Below the pieces are notes generated by a model that saw only the letters and a list, made by a program, of their open reading frames with translations, did not search any database and was not told the DNA's origin. Below are positions 22,008-34,663 of a stretch of 64,000 nucleotides of DNA, piece by piece. Within the stretch, counting starts at the first letter, position 1; every line of letters begins with the position of its first letter. Source of the DNA: Delphinus delphis (Eukaryota > Chordata > Mammalia > Artiodactyla > Delphinidae); assembly GCF_949987515.2 (NCBI RefSeq), contig NC_082689.1, positions 3,724,001-3,788,000 on the forward strand, written 5' to 3'. The position numbers and the translations under genes were made by a program.

Positions 22008-24430
22008 AGATAAGAACAAAAGGCTTCCGTGGCAGCCAAACTTGTCAGCCATGGAAAAAATATAAAGTAACTTTGGCTAGGATAGACGGTAGAGATTTAA
22101 ACCAGAGTATCTGTAAAGGGAAAGCTGAGCAAGATGTCCTCTGGCTTTCTAGAAAAGTCTGTCTGATGTCACCCTGTGGCAGTCAGGCAGGCAGGCTTCC
22201 TCATCATGATGGCTCTGGGCTGTCAAAACCCTCAGTCAAGGAGTCAGTATGAAGACTCACATCTTGATTTTCACTCGATCTGTTCACTTCTGTAGGATTT
22301 GGACCCTGGACCATCCTGCAGTCTTCCCAGCTTCTTGCTCTAGCACCTAGTTGGCTCTCCTAGTGTCCAGACTCTGGCCACACTGAGTCCTCACTATACT
22401 CCTCATTTGGCTGAGACGTTGGTCCTTTGCTCATGCTCCCTGAGTGCCTGGCCACACAGCCTTCTCACTGTTCTTGTTCCTGAGTTTCCCAGCTTATAGG
22501 ATGAGAGCCCAGATAAGCCCACCCTACAATGGGGCCAGAAAAGACAACCTTGGGGTCAAATAGGAAATCAATGGTGGCACCAGAGAGAGGAGAAGCATCT
22601 TCCCTGCTGAGACAGCATGTGTAGAGGAAGAGCTGTAGGAAGCTGAGGGCTGGTGGACAGGAGCAACCAGGAGGAGACAGCAACATCATGAGTGAAGAGT
22701 TGAGAAGAGTCAAGACTTGAGGAGACTCAAGAGCAGATGTCATGGCCAAGGTCAGAACTGGAAGCGATGTGGATCTTGGCCAGGACAGTTTATGATACCT
22801 GATTGTCAAATGATCTAGGTGTTACCCACGAGACTGCAGCATTGCTGGAGCAGACAGAGCAACCAATGGGGCACAAGAATCTTGAGTTTTGTGGTGACCT
22901 TGTGAGTAATGAATCAAGCAACTTCCCTCCCTCAGACACTAGGTCCTCTGGGTTCCTGTGTTCAGCAACTCTTGCTTGGCCATCTACTTTGGGACTTGCC
23001 TTTGTGGGCACCACTTCTTCCACGTAGGACTCCATTCATCTCAGTGTGCCCACCCAGGTGAGAATGTCAGCAATCTCCTGCCCCCTGGATGTTTGGAACT
23101 TCCTGATTCCCCTTCTAAGCCTGCTTTTCCAGGGTTTTTTTTTTTCTAATTCTGTGAGTCACCCCATATTCATCTAACAAATTTCTTTGGGATTGAGGTA
23201 GAGTCAATTTCTGTTGCTTGTAGCCAAAGGATCCAAAGTGACACAGATCTGCCTGTGATTCTCTGTGATTTTAAGTGTCAAGCTGTCATGAGTTTGAAGG
23301 GGAGACTGTGCCTCAGAGAGGCTCTTCGTCTGGGAGATGCTCTTAGAGGTGGAGATCTGGTCTGGCTGCACTCTGCCTTCCCACGTGTCCAACCCAAGCT
23401 GCACCCAGTTGTCTGCTGCTGGTTCACTCATGCTTTGGTGGCTTTTTTGGAGAACGCTGTGGTCTTTAAAGCAGTGGTTTAGGTGCTCTAAATTTAGTGG
23501 TGGTATCTCTGGGGTACTTGGGGAGAGGAGCTGAGGGACTGACTGGGTTCCATGCCTCTCTGCCACTTAGTCAGACTTGCTCCTCCTTTCTCTGTTTCAT
23601 ATATTTTCTGTATAAAATTTATTTGAAACATTGCATTTCCTTACTAAAAATAAAGATTAAAGGTGACTGCTTTGATTGACTCAACTCTCAAGAGTTTTCC
23701 AAGATGGAAACTCACTGAAAATCTGGTCCTACTTTGTCATGGTCGCTGGCTCTCCCAGTCAATGAGTCTCCACTGGCAAAATGCATGTAGGCATGGAAGC
23801 TATTTTCTAAAGAATCTGAGCTAAAAGCTCAACTGTACTGACTCTATCACCATGTGTTTAAGTATGACTCAACTAATGGATAAAGTTAATGGAGTTAAGA
23901 AGTCTGCAAGACTATTGCCAATGGTGTCAGTGAAAAGGAATCCATTCTAGAAGGACACTCAGAGAAAGCTTGAGCCCCATACCCAATGCTGCTGGGTGCA
24001 GTGCATGTGACCCAGGACAGCTCAGGTGTACCGACTGCCCATTCTCCCACCAATGGCAGCAGCAGCGTGGGCTGCCCTAGTCATGGTGGCTGCAGCAGAA
24101 AGGCACAAAAGTGAGCATTAGTTCTGGAACGGCCGAGGTGAGGCTTGGGCAGAGACAGATGGTGAGCAGGCATTTCAGGCATGTTGAGGCTAAGATGACA
24201 GAGCATCTCAGTGCATAATTAGAGGAAGGAGGGGAGTGGAGAGCCTGATCTGGAATTGTTGATGCAAGTGATGGATGAGGTGAGAACAGGTGAGCCATTT
24301 AGGACCAACAGACTAAAAGAGTGAGAAGGAATAGTAAACCTAATTTTCAAGAGTAGATAGTTTTAGGATGGTGATTTTGGCATAGTTGGAGAGGGGTTCC
24401 TGATTAGTATCCGAGGATACTACAAATGAC
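22008..24430. other. Unassigned block
   Basis: No gene recognised. Purine-rich text occurs at 22560-22760. The 23130-23250 part (GTGAGTCACCCCAT, AGTCAATTTCTGTTGCTTGTAGCC, AAAGTGACACAG) resembles the 3' end of an old mammalian LTR element, but the family is not certain. Confidence 0.4.
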
Positions 24431-24434
24431 AGAT

Positions 24435-24670
24435 ACCAATTTCAATTATATACTGGTGCCAGGCACTGTATTTGGCACGTTACATCCATTATCTGACTTC
24501 ATTCTTGCAAAAAATAGCAAAGACCAGATGCACAAGATATAGGTGGTGTTAGCCTCATTTACTGATTTGTTTATTTTAAAAAGGACCTGGAAATATTCAG
24601 TGACTTGCCCAAAGTTACCTTGCTAGTAAGTGGCAGATAGAGTTTGAATTCTGATCTTGCTGGTAAAAGG
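24435..24670 (-). repeat. MIR
   Basis: A nearly full-length reversed MIR: GGTGCCAGGCACTGTATTTGG, TTAGCCTCATTTACTGATTTG, CAGTGACTTGCCCAAAGTTACCTTGCTAGTAAGTGGCAGATAGAG. Confidence 0.85.
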
Positions 24671-25129
24671 ATCTTATATTTTTACCTATGTGAAGATGAA
24701 AAATTTAGAATTATATAATATAATGAACTGTCTTGACATAGTCTCACATTAGCAGGATTTAGCAAATGACAGGATTCTGTAAGGTCAAATCTATTTTCCA
24801 AATAACACTGGGAAAGTATCCTGTGTCAGAGGATTACAAGTAACTCCTGTAGATACTTTGCCCTCGAAGAGGTGGAGCAAGATGCCCTGCTCCTTAAGTG
24901 TGGGATACACAAAGCGATCTCATTCCGAAGAGAGCAGTGTGGAAAGGGGGAAAGAGAGTTACCGTACAGGGGAAAATCTGAGAAAGATTACTTCACTCAG
25001 GTGATCAAGGTCAACATCAACGATGATATCATATTGATAATATGTACCCTTGATAAGATATGATGAGAATGATATTTTATTTATGTGGTCTTCCTCCCCC
25101 CAAATCCATGAACCCACTCTCATCAAGAG
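24671..25129. other. Unassigned sequence
   Basis: No gene recognised. AT-rich. Confidence 0.35.
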
Positions 25130-25503
25130 AACACATCAGACCCATCCCAATTAAGGGACACCCCACAAAATATCTGACCAATATTCTGCAAAACCAAGGA
25201 AAGTCTGAGAAACTGTTACTGTCAAGACTAAGGATGCATGAGAACTCAATGTAATGAGGTATTTCTGGATAAACAAAACAAAACAAATTAGGTAAGAACT
25301 GGGAAAATCTGTATATAGACTGGACTTTAGTTGATAATAATATCTCAGTACTGGTTTTCAGTTGACACGAATGTACCATACTGATGCAAGATGTTAATAA
25401 TAAGGGAAAATGGGTGTGGGGTTCTTGAGAACACTCTGTACTATCTCTGCAATGTTCCTGTAAATCTAAAAGTATTCTAAAATAAAAATCTTATTTAAAA
25501 AAA
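25130..25503 (+). mobile_element. L1ME-type L1 3' end
   Basis: ATCTGACCAATATTCTGC, AAGGAAAGTCTGAGAAACTG, GATGTTAATAATAAGGGAAAATGGG, CTGTACTATCTCTGCAATGTTCCTGTAAATCTAAAAGTATTCTAAAATAAAAATC follow the order of an old mammalian L1 3' terminus, ending in an A run at about 25497-25503. Confidence 0.75.
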
Positions 25504-28290
25504 CCCATCAACACATTTTTGGCTTTTTCCACTGTGCTGACATTTTCCCTGATGTGCAAAAACAATGGTGCCAACATCTGGGCAGGAATGTAGGTGGTGA
25601 CATTAAACTCTATCAGTGGACCTCGTGTTTTCCATTGCCACAGCAGTACAAATGAGTGATTTTATTAAATCTTGACCCTTGAGTACTTTTCCTTTGAATA
25701 TTCTGAGTGACAAAATAAGAAGTACACACAAAGCACCAAAATATAAACGTAGGTTACATTGAAGAAGAGCTCTTGTGTGATTGAGGTGTGACCTGAACTA
25801 ATCTCTTTTTTTCATGGAGCACTATTTTTACTTGAAAGAATACCTGACAAATTATAGTTATTCAGATGTAGGGATTTGGCAAACTGTTGCTCAAAAATGA
25901 ATGAAATGAGCCTGTCACTTGAAGGAAAAAAAGTTGGCAGTCTTTGTGGCCAATGATAAAATTCGAATTTTCAAGCACAAATTACAATTTTATACGATGG
26001 TCATTAACTCAAATGGTACCCTGGGGCCCTGAATCTTTGCTGATTGGCACATTTACTTGTAGAAATTATTTTGAAGTTCTTAGTTTTCCATGGTTTTCTA
26101 ACAAATGCATATCATATTTTTAATATCTGATTGCATTTTTAAAACTACAATTTGCCTATGGAGTATTGTCTTTTCCTACTCCCCAAGTTTGTGTCTCTTT
26201 ACCTAGGCTTGGTGAATGCTGATAATAATTCCATTGTAGGGCAGAGTGAAGGGACGGTAGCTGTTCCAATAGTCCTGGGGATGAGAATATTGTCCACGTC
26301 CTCACCCACCCAAGGGAACTTTGATTGCCTACATAGGAGACTGTTGTAAATGGACTCAGTGATCTGTGGAAAGATGAGGGATTTCCTAAGCAAAGCCTAA
26401 ATGGGGGGTCTTGTGAAAGTGATTTATTGAGGGGGCACTTTCATCAGAAATGGAGTGAGGACAGCAGAGTGAGGGGGTGGAGGAAGCTGCTGAGCGAGCA
26501 TATGGCCTTGGCTGGAGCCTAGCCTCTGCCCGATCCCACGGGGAGCTCTGGAGTGTGAATCTCACCACAGAGTTGGTCCCACTTTGGAGCAAGGGTTTGG
26601 CCTTTTGTACTACTCAGGGATTGGTCCCTGACTGCCTTGTGTGTGGATGTGAACTTCTGGGCTACAAAGTTGTCATTGTCCCAAGGGTACTTCTCTGGGA
26701 AAGGGCAGCTGAGTCCTCAGCAGCCAAAGCTCACAGCAGCTGGAGACCAGCACGCCAGGTCAGAGATGCTGCCAGGGTACAGAGGGCGTCCACTGCAGGG
26801 TTTCAGGGGCCCCTGTTTGCTCTGAATCAAAGGCCACAGTCCCAGATGTCAGAAAGACTGGGGTGACTGATGGCACACCAGACCAATAGGCACATTCTTC
26901 CTGGAAGGATTCCCTTCCAGTTAAGGCCAGTTGAGGCCCTGGCAACAATTCAAGAATGAGTTGGATCTTGGAGTTTGTCTTGAGAGCAACCCTTGGGACC
27001 ACAAGTTCCTTTTGACCCCCACCACCCTGAGGTCATCCTGGAAAAGTACACGTGCGTAAGTGTGAGCATGTGTGTGTCTGCGTGCACAGAATGCAGATGC
27101 ACATGTGAGCAATGTGTGGAGCACACAAAGGGATGGCTTCCAGGTCAATTCAAAATGTTCATAGGACTGTATGGGGGCTCTTCTGTTCTCTTCTGGCTGG
27201 TGAGATGTGGCCATGTGTCTCACTGCAGAACACAGTTACTGGTTTTTATATTGTTGTATACTTTGGACCTACCAGAAAAGACCACATAAGGCTAACAGCA
27301 GAACCAGAGGATAAATAGAACCGAGGAGGATAAAGCCCCTAACAGAATTCCCTAGATGTAAGGTAATCTTGAAGGAGGGACATTTTAGGTGGGAGCCATG
27401 AGAAAGGCAAGGAGTTTTTCTGCTTGGCTATCTGAGCCTAGGAAAGCATTTCTCCAGAGTGTGTTGGTCTTATCAGCTTGTAGGTGGTTCGCATTCAAAC
27501 AGAGATCCGCCTTGCAGCTGCTTTGCGTTCTGTTAGGTAAGATGAGGGCAGACTCCACACATCTGGACCATACACACCTGGGTAAATGAAGCTTGAACTT
27601 AAATCTTCATCCCGCCTCTCTTGTTGTTCAGTTGTAGGGAAACCAAGGAAGGGATACGAAATATTAGCTCTGTGAGCAATTTTTTTTCTCCAGTAAAAAT
27701 CTCTGTCCCTGAAGGGTTTCAGGCATTTTAGTTTTGAGATCCACAATATTGGAACATTGTTGTTTTGGGGCAACTTCCCTGACCATAAATGAACTTTGCC
27801 TGCAATCTTATTTTATGCCAGGGATTTTATTGCCTAGAGAATAACTGCATGTAGAATGTTTAATCAATATTTGGGGAAGCCAATCAATTTTTCATGAGAC
27901 AAAAATGCTGTGATAGTAATATTCTGCCTCTGTCGTCTGTTGTTTTTCTCTACCCAATAAGATAAAAGAAATATTTTCTTCATGAGCAAAATGGTCATTT
28001 CCCCATGCACATTTATAAACAGGAAGTCCACCATCTGTGGTTGCTATTTCTCCCTTCAGTCAGCAAACCACCTGCATCTTTGACTCAACAGACCATGATT
28101 ATTGTGATCCTGCCACACGTGCAGAGGGAAGGTTTGGCTTTCAGTGGGTTTGTTTTGTTAGGAGAAGACAGCAAGTTCCCTAAGACTCCAATTTCCATAC
28201 TAGAGAAAAAGACCTGTAGCTTTTAGAAGAAGCAGTATAAATTTGACTAGATACCCTCCGACTGAATAAAATCAGGAAAATTAATCGTCA
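25504..28290. other. Unassigned block
   Basis: No gene recognised in 2.8 kb. The stretch 27030-27115 is TG-rich with alternating purine-pyrimidine runs. The 129-codon frame at 26477-26866 overlaps a minus-strand frame and shows no recognised motif. Confidence 0.4.
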
Positions 28291-28294
28291 TAGC

Positions 28295-28490
28295 TAACAT
28301 TTACAAGCCCTGTGGTAAGCCCATTATATGGGTTAACTCAGTTAATCGTTACAAAATCCCTTTGAGTTAGGCACTCTTGTTATCCTCATTTTCAAGATGA
28401 GGAATTGAGGAAAAGACAAGTCACTCACGTAGGACGTGGCAGAGCTGGGATTTGAACTTAGGCAGGCTGAGTCCAGTACTCACGTTCCTA
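28295..28490 (-). repeat. MIR
   Basis: GCTAACATTTACAAGCCC, ATTATATGGGTTAACTCAGTTAATCGTTACAAAATCCC, CCTCATTTTCAAGATGAGGAATTGAGG and CAGAGCTGGGATTTGAACTTAGGCAGG form a near-complete reversed MIR. Confidence 0.88.
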
Positions 28491-28734
28491 CTCAAGTCCT
28501 GGGCACTGGCCCCTATGGCAGGAGAAGAAAGCAGTGCCTGGATTCTCCAGCCAGGTGGACCTTCTCTCATGGGACACAATGTCATAGCACAGAGCCTGGG
28601 AATTAGAACAAAGTCACACTCTTCCCTTCTGCAGACATGGGGGAGGACTGGCCATTGCCCACAGGGTAGGTCATCTCTTCTGAGCAGAGGTTGGGATATT
28701 CAGGTGGGGAAAGGTGGGTTCGTCAAAGTCTGGT

Positions 28735-28895
28735 TGAGAGGAAGTGTAGCTTAGGGAGAAGAACTTTGTGCTGGGGGTCAGGGGATGAATGAGGGCCCCC
28801 ACCCAAACTCCACCCTACATCAGCTGTGTGACCTGGGGAAAAGCACATACCTTTTCTGGTCTTCATTTTCTTTACCTGTGAGAAGAGAGGTCTGG
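28735..28895 (+). repeat. MIR fragment
   Basis: ATCAGCTGTGTGACCTGGGG and a CTTCATTTTCTTTACCTGTGAG block are the MIR core in + orientation. Confidence 0.72.
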
Positions 28896-28949
28896 TGGAC
28901 AAAACATGTGTAGATATAAATATAAGTGGAGACAGCCTAACACTCTGAG

Positions 28950-29300
28950 ACTCATCTAAAGGGCGTGATAAAGTTGGTTTTATTATCAATTTGGGAAGCA
29001 AGGATTGCACAATATATAGTCCTGGGTAACTGATAAACTATTTGGAAATGAATTGTATTAGGCTCATACCTTATATCCACAGTAGACTCTAAATGTATTA
29101 AAGAACTACATGTAAAAAAAAATTCCCTTAAGAAACAATATGAATTATAAGCAAATGTTAATTTCAGAATAGGAAAGGACTTGATTCTCAAAAGCAAAAG
29201 AAGAAGTCACAAAGCAAAAGATTTTTAGTAACCTAAATTTAAAAATTTAACCCAATAGAAACTTAAGAGAAATATTTAAAAGAAAGGGTTCAGCTCTCTT
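28950..29300 (+). mobile_element. Decayed L1 ORF2 3'-end fragment
   Basis: The order AATGAATTGTATTAGGCTCATACCTTATATCC, CTCTAAATGTATTAAAGAACTACATG, AATTTCAGAATAGGAAAGG resembles the ORF2 end of an old L1ME/HAL1-like element. It contains many stops and is only weakly recognisable. Confidence 0.45.
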
Positions 29301-29379
29301 ACCAATCTTTCAAATTCTTATGAAACTGATACTGGTTTCATATCTTATTAATTTTATTTACAGTTCTTTGATGAGGCAT

Positions 29380-30190
29380 GAGGCTGAAACTTTTCAAGTG
29401 TCTGTTCTTCTTTTAAGTGTTTGCTTATAGCCTCATCTATTTTTTTAAATTGGTGTGCTCATCTTTTTTCTGAAAAAACTCTGTACATTAAGGAAATCAA
29501 CATTTTCTACTATATGCTGCAAAGATTTTTCCTTAATATATAATTGGTGAATAGAAGTTTTAAAGTGGAGTTTTCCTTTTAACTATTCTTTTTTGCTAAA
29601 AAGCAATTTTATATATTTGAATCTATTTCTTTTCCTTTATAATTTTTGGCCATGAAATCGCTTGATCTCAATATTATTAATGATTTCACTAAGAATAATT
29701 CCTCATTCTTTTATGATTTTATATTTTGCTTTTAAATAGTTTATCCATCTGGAACTTATTTTAATAATGAGAATGGGCCAAAGATCCAGGTTTATTTATT
29801 TTTTTTACAAATGTACCAAAAATGTTTATTGAATAATTCATTTTCCCTACTGATTTTGAAATGACACTTTTATTGTAAATTCCATTCTCACATACTTGTT
29901 TCTATTTGTTGGCTCTCCTTCTAGTCCATTTATCTGCCTATCTTTTCCAGTGTCACTTCTATATTTTATACTGTCATTTTATAATGCGTTTCAGTATCTG
30001 ACAAAGTAAGTCTGATTCCTCTCCTTCCTCCCTTCCCCAGAATTTTCTGAGCTCTATTCCCATGTTTGTTCTCCTTGTCATGCTAACATGCCAAATTCCT
30101 ACTGGATTTTTTATTACATTTCTTTGAATTTATGGGTATATTTTGATATCATTAATATTCATAATCGATTTTTCCCTACAGAAACATGGC
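29380..30190 (-). mobile_element. Decayed L1 (L1ME/HAL1-like) sequence
   Basis: AT-rich text including CCATTTATCTGCC, CAGAATTTTCTGAGCTCTATTC and TCCCTACTGATTTTGAAATG follows the reversed order of L1 ORF2 and 3'UTR. Several hundred bases are recognisable, with no intact frame. Confidence 0.6.
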
Positions 30191-30329
30191 ATGCATCTTA
30201 TTTTGTACTTTTCTTTTAAAAATTAAAACAGCACATGTACACAAAAGGTGAAATGCCACTACAATATTTATAGTGGAAACAACAGTCCTTTTATGTATTT
30301 ACATGTGTACTATTCATACTACCAGATCT

Positions 30330-30875
30330 AAGAACTAAGAAAAAAAGGGGGAAGACTCGAAATACTAAAATCAATACCGAAATGGGGAACATTACTACAG
30401 ACCTTACAGAAAAAAAAAAAAAATTATGGAAATCATTTGACCTGATGACATGAACAAATTCCTGAAAAGACACAAACTATTGAAATTGAATCAATCTGAA
30501 CAGACCTACAACAAGTAAAGGGATTGAATTATTAATCCAAAATTTTCTCACAAAGAAAATTCCAGGACAAGATGGCCTCATTGGTCATTTCTATCAAATG
30601 TTTAAAGAATTAACACCAATCTTTCACAAAGTCTTCAAAAAAGAAAAGAAAAGAAAAGGAATATAATGGATCACTTCCCAACTCATTCTCTAAGACCAGC
30701 ATTACTCTGATATTAAAATCAAAGACATCACAAGAAAAGAAAACTACAGATCAATGTCTTTTATGAATATAGACATGAAAATTCTCAACAAAATGCTTGC
30801 AACCCAAATCCAACAGTCCATAGGAAGGATTGTGTACCATGACCAAGTGGGATTTATTCCAAGGATTAACATTTC
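30330..30875 (+). pseudogene. L1 ORF2 reverse-transcriptase fragment, broken
   Basis: Reading the + strand, blocks encoding the start of the L1 reverse-transcriptase region can be followed: CCAGGACAAGATGGC at about 30562, TCAATGTCTTTTATGAATAT at about 30752, and CATGACCAAGTGGGATTTATTCC at about 30838. An AAAAG-rich expansion (30636-30660) and stops break the frame. It is an old L1M remnant, directly followed by L1 5'UTR-like sequence of the opposite strand. Confidence 0.75.
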
Positions 30876-30879
30876 CATT

Positions 30880-32230
30880 TGGGTCACCATTATAGCTTCT
30901 ATTTCTTTGTGAGACTTTCTATTTCTTTGCATTTTTTTCACATATGTTTGTAATTGCTCCTTGAAACATTTTACTGATGGCTGCTTTAGAATCTGTGTCA
31001 GATAATTCTAATCTCTGTCACCTTGGTGCTGTTATCTAGTTTTATTCAGTCTGAGATCTTCCTGATTCTCTGTATAGTGATTTTTTAATAGAAACCAGAA
31101 CATTTGGGCTATTATTTTATGAAATCTAGATGTCATTTAAACTTAAGGTGTTAGCTGGCTTCCTCTGACCCATTATGGCAGAGTAAGGTGGGGAGATGGG
31201 GTGGGTTGCAACCTCATCACAGCCAGGAGAAGTCAAAGTACAGGTTCCCCACTCAGGCTTTGCTGGTGTGTGTTGGAGCCACAGCTGTGTATCTGTGCTT
31301 GTGTGTGCATGCACGTGTGTGTGAGGCGGTTGCCTGGGGCAGAGTGGTTATTGTCTGAAAGTGTTCTGCCTTGCTAGGCTGCCCCATTCCTTTGGCTTTT
31401 GGGGAGGGCTTTTCCTGACTACCCTCATTAGAGTTTCTGGGTTGCCACCTTCTTCAGCACCCAGCTAGATATGTGAGGCATAAAGAAAACCCAGAGAACC
31501 CACTGCTGTATGATTCTTCGGGTCTCCAGTTCCCTAACGAATCTGCCTTCCTCTCTCCACCTTTCAGAGTCTCCTGTGTTCATTTATACATAACATCCAG
31601 GGGTTTTAGTTGGACTTAGAGGCATAGGGAGAAGTACATCTATGCTGTCTTCCTGGAAATGAAGTCTCTTCTTCTCTAGTGTTGAGCACTTTATTTGATT
31701 CCATTTTATTTCCTCTTGTAGTTTATCATTTATACTTTTAAAACGTTTTAATGGTTGACTTATGGCTTACAATGTATATTTCTAAATAATCTATACCCAT
31801 TTAAAAATAACTCTGTACCACTTCATGTGTAGTGCAGGAACCTTATGACAGATTATTCCCAATTCCTCCTCCTGTTGCTGTCATTTATTTCTCTTACCCA
31901 TATGTTATAAAAACCCAATGCATAGCTATTATTATTGCTCCAAACAAACAATTATCAACTAAGAATAAGAATAGGGGAGGTGAAGATTTTATTTTACCTT
32001 CATTTATTCCTTCTCCAACACTCTTCCTTTATTTTTGTGGTTCCAAGTTTCTGACAAAGGTTAAACATTTCTTGCAAGGAAGGTCTGCTGGGCATTAATG
32101 CCCTCAGTTTTTGCTTGTCTGAGAAGGTCTTTATTTATTCTTTGCTGTTGAAGAATACTTTTACTGCGTATAGAATTCTAGATTGCTATTTCTCTTTCTT
32201 TCATCACTTTCAAGATTTCCCAAGAACAGA
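30880..32230 (-). mobile_element. L1M 5'UTR-like sequence
   Basis: Blocks such as CTGATGGCTGCTTTAGAATC, TCTGTGTCAGATAATTCTAATC, TAGAAACCAGAACATTTGGGC, GTTAGCTGGCTTCCTCTGACC and GTTAAACATTTCTTGCAAGGAAGGTC occur in the order I associate with the 5' region of old mammalian L1M elements, reversed. No frame is kept. The assignment is from memory of the family and needs a repeat search. Confidence 0.55.
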
Positions 32231-32269
32231 CTTCCAGGTGGTCCAGAGTAGACTTGCTGAGTCACAGTC

Positions 32270-33040
32270 TGCATATCTTCAACTTTGACCTGTATTGCAC
32301 ATAAAAATTTTCATATTTCTGCCAACAATATACATGAATTCTGCTTACATCACCAAAACTCAGAGTTACTAACTTTCTGCCATCTGATGGGGTGAAATGT
32401 CTCATTGACTTAATTAACATTTCCTCTGATAGTTAGGAAGTTTGGGAATATTTTCATATACCTACTGACCATCGAGGTTTTCTTTTCTCATGAATTTCCT
32501 GTTCAGCTCTGTAGGTCATTTTTGGGTCATTGTAGGTTTCTTATCTTTTTCATATTGATTTGAAAGACATCTTTATACATTTTGCCTATCAGTTCTCTGT
32601 TAGTTATTCTGCATTCTGAATATCTTCTTTTCCAATTTGCAACTTATCTTTTCACTTGGCTTTGGTATCCCTTGTTGCACAATGTTTTTCATTTTCACAA
32701 AGCCTGATTTATTATTTTTTCCTTAATGGTTTATGCTTTACTCCTCATTTAAGAAATTATTTTCTGTATAATGTATTCAGTACAATGTTTCTCATCATTG
32801 ATTTTATCAGCTTTCTTTGGCGTAATTTAGTTGTTATTTTACTAAATATTGAGCCTAATACTTAACTAATTTTTATTCTTTCTTTAGTTTTAGCAAAATT
32901 TGATTAGGAAGATTTTTAAAAATTTCCACGTGGCAAGGCTTTCTGTTTTTGCTTTTTTCCTTTCTTTTACTTTTTCTACTTAAGGTATTACATTAACTTC
33001 ACTGCATTACAGTCAGAGAATCTGGTCAGTATTTTTTATG
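32270..33040 (-). mobile_element. L1M 3'UTR and ORF2-like remnants
   Basis: CATCTGATGGGGTGAAATGTCTCATTG, TTATTCTGCATTCTGAATATC, and AACTTATCTTTTCACTTGGC resemble the reversed L1ME-type 3'UTR. CATTACAGTCAGAGAATCTGG near 33002 resembles reversed ORF2. Highly diverged. Confidence 0.55.
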
Positions 33041-34394
33041 TCTTTCTTTAAATCTCAGTCTGAAGCACAGGATCTCAGCATTTCCTGCCACTCACATGGT
33101 AGAAGACTCAAAGGCATGACCAGTACACGCATGTATGTTTGCATGGAGAGAGAATTGGTATCATCAGCCCCTAAGGGGAGTCATACACAATTTAGAGATT
33201 CTGCTGTATGGTGAAAAAGATTCTCATGTATATATTTGACCTCTTAATTCACAGTGACTCTGCCTGCTCCAAAACTATGTCTGGAATTTAACTGATCAAG
33301 TTAGCAAATTGCCCCTCAACAATCCCTCCCCAAGCATCCTTTTTTTTTTTTTTTTTTGGTACGGCCAGCCCAGAACAATCCAGCAGAGCATTCCAGCTTT
33401 GTCCCTGAGAAGCTCTTGCATGGGAGAAAATAGAACGTTCATTGACTGTCATGTCTACTCTGATCAGCTGGAAATTCACTCCCAGCCCTACTCCATCACT
33501 GGTGAGTTGGTCAACCTTACTTACAAGAGGGTCATGCAGTGAGCACCACCACATGGTAGACTCTGAAAATCATAAGGCCAGAAATAGAAAATGACCCAAA
33601 TTTTAATAGGATGAGCCTTCTTCAATTATTAAATTTCCTGAGAAATTAGAACCCCAACTACAAATCCTCCCTCCCCCCTGGGAAATGAATGTCCTCAAAT
33701 GAAATGTCCCCTCCCCATAATCTCAAAGGAATTAAGGTCCCTTCCCACATCACCTCTCCCTGATTATTTTTCTAATGAGTCCCAGGCATACAGCAGGACT
33801 ACTGCCATCACTCTGAGGATTATGTGGTACCTCTCCCTAGTCCGCAGACAGAAGGTGCCGAGCCAGCAGCACGGGGGAAGGAGGCGTGCAGATGACATAG
33901 ATCTGCTTCGAGGCATTCTTTGTGTTAACGCTGTCTCTAGGATACCATATTTTCCCAAGGTCCCGAACCCCACAGAGTAATATATATCCTGTTGCTTAAT
34001 ACATATTTATTGAAAATTAATGATGATAAGCAGCTGCTTTCTATGTCTGCCAAGTACTCCATTTCCATAATTCTGTTCTTTCTGAAAAGAGTTGATTCAT
34101 CCAAGGAAAACATCCAAACGTTGGATATTAGAGCTTATTGTTGTAAAACCCTTATGTCCAAACCTCCCCTGGTTCCTCCTGCTTTAACTCTGTTGTAGCA
34201 GAGCCCCGACAACTAACGGATCCCATAAATCTGCAATCAGTAACAAAGCTTTCTGATGACATTTATCGTTTTTGAAAGTAGAAGAGAGGAGGCGGTTGCA
34301 CTGCATCCCTTAGAACAAAATACCAGCAAGGATTTCTCTGCAATATCTTTGCTCTTACTTGAAGGGCCACACTCTCCCTTTACTTACTCCTGCT
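33041..34394. other. Unassigned sequence with a retroposon-like poly(T)
   Basis: A T run of about 18 bases at 33340-33357 is followed by GGTACGGCCAGCCC and then about 180 bases of GC-balanced unique text to about 33545. This looks like a minus-strand retroposed transcript with its poly(A) tail. I could not identify a parent gene, a polyadenylation signal or target duplications. Open frames on both strands (77 and 88 codons) cross the T run, which argues against coding. Confidence 0.4.
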
Positions 34395-34663
34395 CCAAAC
34401 ACACACGCTCACACACGCACACGCACAGACACGCTCACACATGCACACGCTCACACACACACATGCACGTGCACACACAAGCACAGACACGCTCACACAC
34501 GGACACGCACACACGTGTGCACACACAGGCACGTGCGTGTATGCACACACGCACATGCATGTGCACACACATGCACGCACGCACACGCAAGACACGCACG
34601 CACACACACGCTCACACATGCACGTGCGTGTGCACACACATGCACACACACGCACACGCTCTC
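34395..34663. repeat. (CA/CG)n microsatellite, alternating purine-pyrimidine
   Basis: About 270 bases are built almost entirely of ACAC, ACGC, GTGC and ATGC steps, with a few interruptions (AGAC, GGAC, AAGC, CTCA). The strands have open frames throughout because no stop codon can arise in most phases. His/Thr-rich and Cys/Val-rich translations here are not genes. Such tracts can adopt left-handed Z-DNA. Confidence 0.95.

Noticed and set aside
34395..34663. CRISPR-like or satellite array
   Set aside because: There are no regular spacers or a fixed unit length; it is a microsatellite in a mammalian genome.
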